From Bacteroidales bacterium UBA5433 (lineage in GTDB: Bacteria; Bacteroidota; Bacteroidia; Bacteroidales; UBA932): DNA of 64,000 bases. Each line of letters begins with the position of its first letter. Positions within the stretch are counted from its first letter, which is position 1. Where the stretch lies: NCBI GenBank assembly GCA_002427525.1, contig DIRP01000013.1, forward strand, positions 1 to 64,000. The letters run 5' to 3'. The notes beneath the pieces were generated by a model. It saw only the letters and a list, made by a program, of their open reading frames with translations. It did not search any database and was not told where the DNA came from. The position numbers and the translations under genes are program-made. Positions 62,519 through 64,000 of this stretch are shown piece by piece.

Positions 62519-63241
62519 GGAGGCAGTTTTATAATGTCCGGATATCCATAGGATTCCGGACATTATTATATACAGGCAGCAGCAGCACAGCAGCATCAGG
62601 GAAGGGTGTTGGCCGGCGGCTGCCAAAGCAATAATAACAACCAGGCAAAGACCTGTGAAAATATAGGGAACTTTGTTGTTTTTAAAACCAAAGCCCTTCA
62701 ATTTAAGCGAAAACATGGGAATGTTGCTGACAAGCAGCAGGGACAGCAATACTGACAGGCCGGGAATGAACCAGGTAGTGCTCAGTAGCGCATGCCATCC
62801 GGGGCTGTATTGTCCGTAAAGTACGGTACCGGCAACAAGTAAAGCGCTTGCGGGGGTTGGCAATCCCAGAAAACCCTGAGTCTGTCGCGTATCAACATTG
62901 AATTTGGCCAACCGAAAGGCAGAAAAAACAACAAGCACAAAAGGGAGGAATTCCATCCATTCCAGGGGAGCAGCATTCCTGTACGTATAGTAGAGCATAA
63001 AAGAGGGCAGCAACCCAAAACTGACCGTATCGGACAGGGAGTCCAGTTCTTTGCCTATGGGACTATAGGCGTTTAGCAGCCTGGCTGCAAAACCGTCCAG
63101 AAAATCAAAAACAGAGGCAGCCGCCATAAGCCAAAAGGCTGTTTGGATGCTGCCTCTGCCTGCAAAAACAATCCCCAATGCTCCGCATAAAAGGTTTAGC
63201 GAAGTAATAACATTGGGGATATGTTGTGTGACCTTTCTCAA
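62516..63241 (-). CDS. pssA: CDP-diacylglycerol-serine O-phosphatidyltransferase
   Basis: Makes phosphatidylserine in the inner membrane, the precursor of phosphatidylethanolamine. The 241 aa protein has the CDP-alcohol phosphatidyltransferase signature D-x2-DG-x2-AR-x8-G-x3-D-x3-D, here FDFLDGFAARLLNAYSPIGK with the Asp pair shortly after (ELDSLSD), and six to seven hydrophobic segments. The frame has no ATG near its start; a TTG at 63241 overlaps the stop of the upstream peptidase gene (TTGA), so translation probably reinitiates there. Confidence 0.9.
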   Translation of the reverse strand: MRKVTQHIPNVITSLNLLCGALGIVFAGRGSIQTAFWLMAAASVFDFLDGFAARLLNAYSPIGKELDSLSDTVSFGLLPSFMLYYTYRNAAPLEWMEFLPFVLVVFSAFRLAKFNVDTRQTQGFLGLPTPASALLVAGTVLYGQYSPGWHALLSTTWFIPGLSVLLSLLLVSNIPMFSLKLKGFGFKNNKVPYIFTGLCLVVIIALAAAGQHPSLMLLCCCCLYIIMSGILWISGHYKTAS

Positions 63242-64000
63242 AATCCCAGTTTTTTTCTTATTTCTTTAGGAATGGCATCTTTATGCACCATGTAGTCCAG
63301 TCCCCGGGCTTTGAAATAATTCTCAGACATGTATATATAACCGTCGTAAGCACCTGAATTTCCGTACGAGTTTTTAGTAATGTAGTACTTTACTCCGTTT
63401 TGGTCGCGGACAATACCTACGATGTGCATCAGGTGGTCATCGGGAGATTTAAATGTCTGGTACATGTCCTGACGGATTTCCTGCGTAACTTCCAGCTCTC
63501 CTTCCTCATTCTCGCCGGCAGGCTCCAGAGCCAGGCCTTTTTTCTGTGAGAAATTGCGGGTAAGAGTACCGCCCCAGGCCAGGGTGTATCCTTGGGTAAG
63601 AGCATGGTCAACGATGGCCATAAAATCATCCAAAGGCACATTGTAAAACAGCGCATGTTCCCAGTTGTCGGGTACTTCAAAAGGAACCTGTTGGTAGAAA
63701 GGATGGTGTGTACAACTTACGATTTCTACGTAATCGTCCATATCCAACCCCAGGTATTTTACAAACGAGAGGGGGGTGTGTTCTTTTCCTTCGTAAACAA
63801 AAGTTTCCGGTGCTTCACCCAGGTATATGTCAAGAGCGGCCTCCAGCATAAGGTCTGCCTGCGGGCTGTAGTTCTTTACCTTGATGGGTACTTCTGCCAT
63901 GGCGTCAATGTAGCCTTGCAGTTCTGTATGGTTATGATATTCAGAATCATAGTTAATGCCCGGGTAGACAGACAGCGGTACCAGTCCGTATTTTGCTACC
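63238..64000 (-). CDS. C1B-family aminopeptidase C/bleomycin hydrolase (5' end off window)
   Basis: Cysteine peptidase, C-terminal part only; the frame stays open to the window edge, giving at least 253 visible residues. The window part has the family's KYGLVPLSVYPGINYDSEYHN-like segment (split here), IVSCTHHPF, GGTLTRNFS, and the catalytic His in DDHLMHIVGI and Asn in YITKNSYGNSG. The catalytic Cys is beyond the window. It probably acts on peptides in the cytoplasm or periplasm; a signal peptide, if any, is not visible. An ATG at 63900 is internal, not the start. pssA overlaps its stop by 4 nt. Confidence 0.88.
   Translation of the reverse strand, partial: VAKYGLVPLSVYPGINYDSEYHNHTELQGYIDAMAEVPIKVKNYSPQADLMLEAALDIYLGEAPETFVYEGKEHTPLSFVKYLGLDMDDYVEIVSCTHHPFYQQVPFEVPDNWEHALFYNVPLDDFMAIVDHALTQGYTLAWGGTLTRNFSQKKGLALEPAGENEEGELEVTQEIRQDMYQTFKSPDDHLMHIVGIVRDQNGVKYYITKNSYGNSGAYDGYIYMSENYFKARGLDYMVHKDAIPKEIRKKLGF

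Noticed and set aside
1..64000. Mobile elements, prophage, integrative element ends
   Set aside because: No transposase, integrase, terminal repeats or attachment-like duplication beside the tRNA were seen.

Overview
The window is about 64 kb of dense bacterial chromosome. It carries 53 protein genes (two cut by the window edges), one tRNA and one small SRP RNA. Gene content and promoter style point to Bacteroidetes, most likely Bacteroidales. The evidence is Bacteroidetes-type families (Porin_10-like and PorO/P-like porins, DUF4293, DUF5106, a Hcp/ferredoxin pair, DUF1080 next to Gfo/Idh/MocA), almost no Shine-Dalgarno sequences, and repeated copies of the Bacteroidetes -7 element TAnnTTTG with an upstream TTTG. 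No integrase, transposase, phage gene or CRISPR array was seen, and no gap between genes exceeds 300 bp, so this is core chromosome rather than an island.

Layout. 1-8.7 kb: murQ (partial), recR, a sodium/solute symporter, a POT-like transporter with an Xaa-Pro aminopeptidase, ribosomal protein S1 and RNase Z. 8.7-14.3 kb: a YeiH-type transporter with an OprO/P-like porin, a CtpA-type S41 protease, mnmA, the SRP RNA and cytidine deaminase. 14.4-27.6 kb: a long plus-strand run covering a glucosaminidase with LysM repeats, mltG, a tetrapyrrole-methylase-family enzyme, folB, an MtaB-type methylthiotransferase, a split chromate transporter, uvrB, a RelA/SpoT protein, uvrA and an outer-membrane barrel. 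27.6-36.2 kb: a degenerate M28 peptidase, a TPR protein, a three-gene operon with the look of 3-keto-sugar metabolism, DUF4293, a nucleoside phosphorylase, a SirB1-like protein and tRNA-Gly(CCC). 36.2-50.9 kb: an FtsX/LolE-type permease, an MltF-like transglycosylase, a repeat-bearing porin, a DUF5106 thioredoxin-like lipoprotein, an SDR, TrkH, a RecD-like helicase, DPP IV, a THUMP-like RNA methyltransferase and an unfamiliar HEFGH metallopeptidase. 50.9-64 kb: an acetylxylan-esterase-like lipoprotein, a GT39 enzyme, an RmlD-like reductase, a phosphohexomutase, an AraC regulator, a thioredoxin lipoprotein, an MBL-fold hydrolase, a Crp/Fnr regulator divergent from a ferredoxin-hcp pair, pssA and a C1B peptidase (partial).

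How it fits together. Peptide use is a recurring theme: a POT-like transporter, Xaa-Pro aminopeptidase, DPP IV, a C1B aminopeptidase, CtpA and an HEFGH peptidase all lie within 64 kb. Wall and envelope upkeep (MurQ, the glucosaminidase, MltG, the MltF-like enzyme, PssA, porins, LolE-like) and nucleic-acid upkeep (UvrA, UvrB, RecR, the RecD-like helicase, RNase Z, MnmA, MtaB) make up most of the rest. The Crp/Fnr-ferredoxin-Hcp locus looks like an anaerobe's response to nitrosative stress.

Points worth a second look: at least ten genes whose ATG sits 3-5 nt after an exact TAnnTTTG box (possible leaderless mRNAs); a perfect 19-bp inverted repeat holding two divergent -7 boxes; an SRP RNA whose U-tract directly abuts the mnmA start; a RelA/SpoT protein with a broken hydrolase motif lying between uvrB and uvrA; an M28 protein lacking catalytic residues; a porin with DSL repeats whose 3' end overlaps an MltF-like gene that has no ATG.
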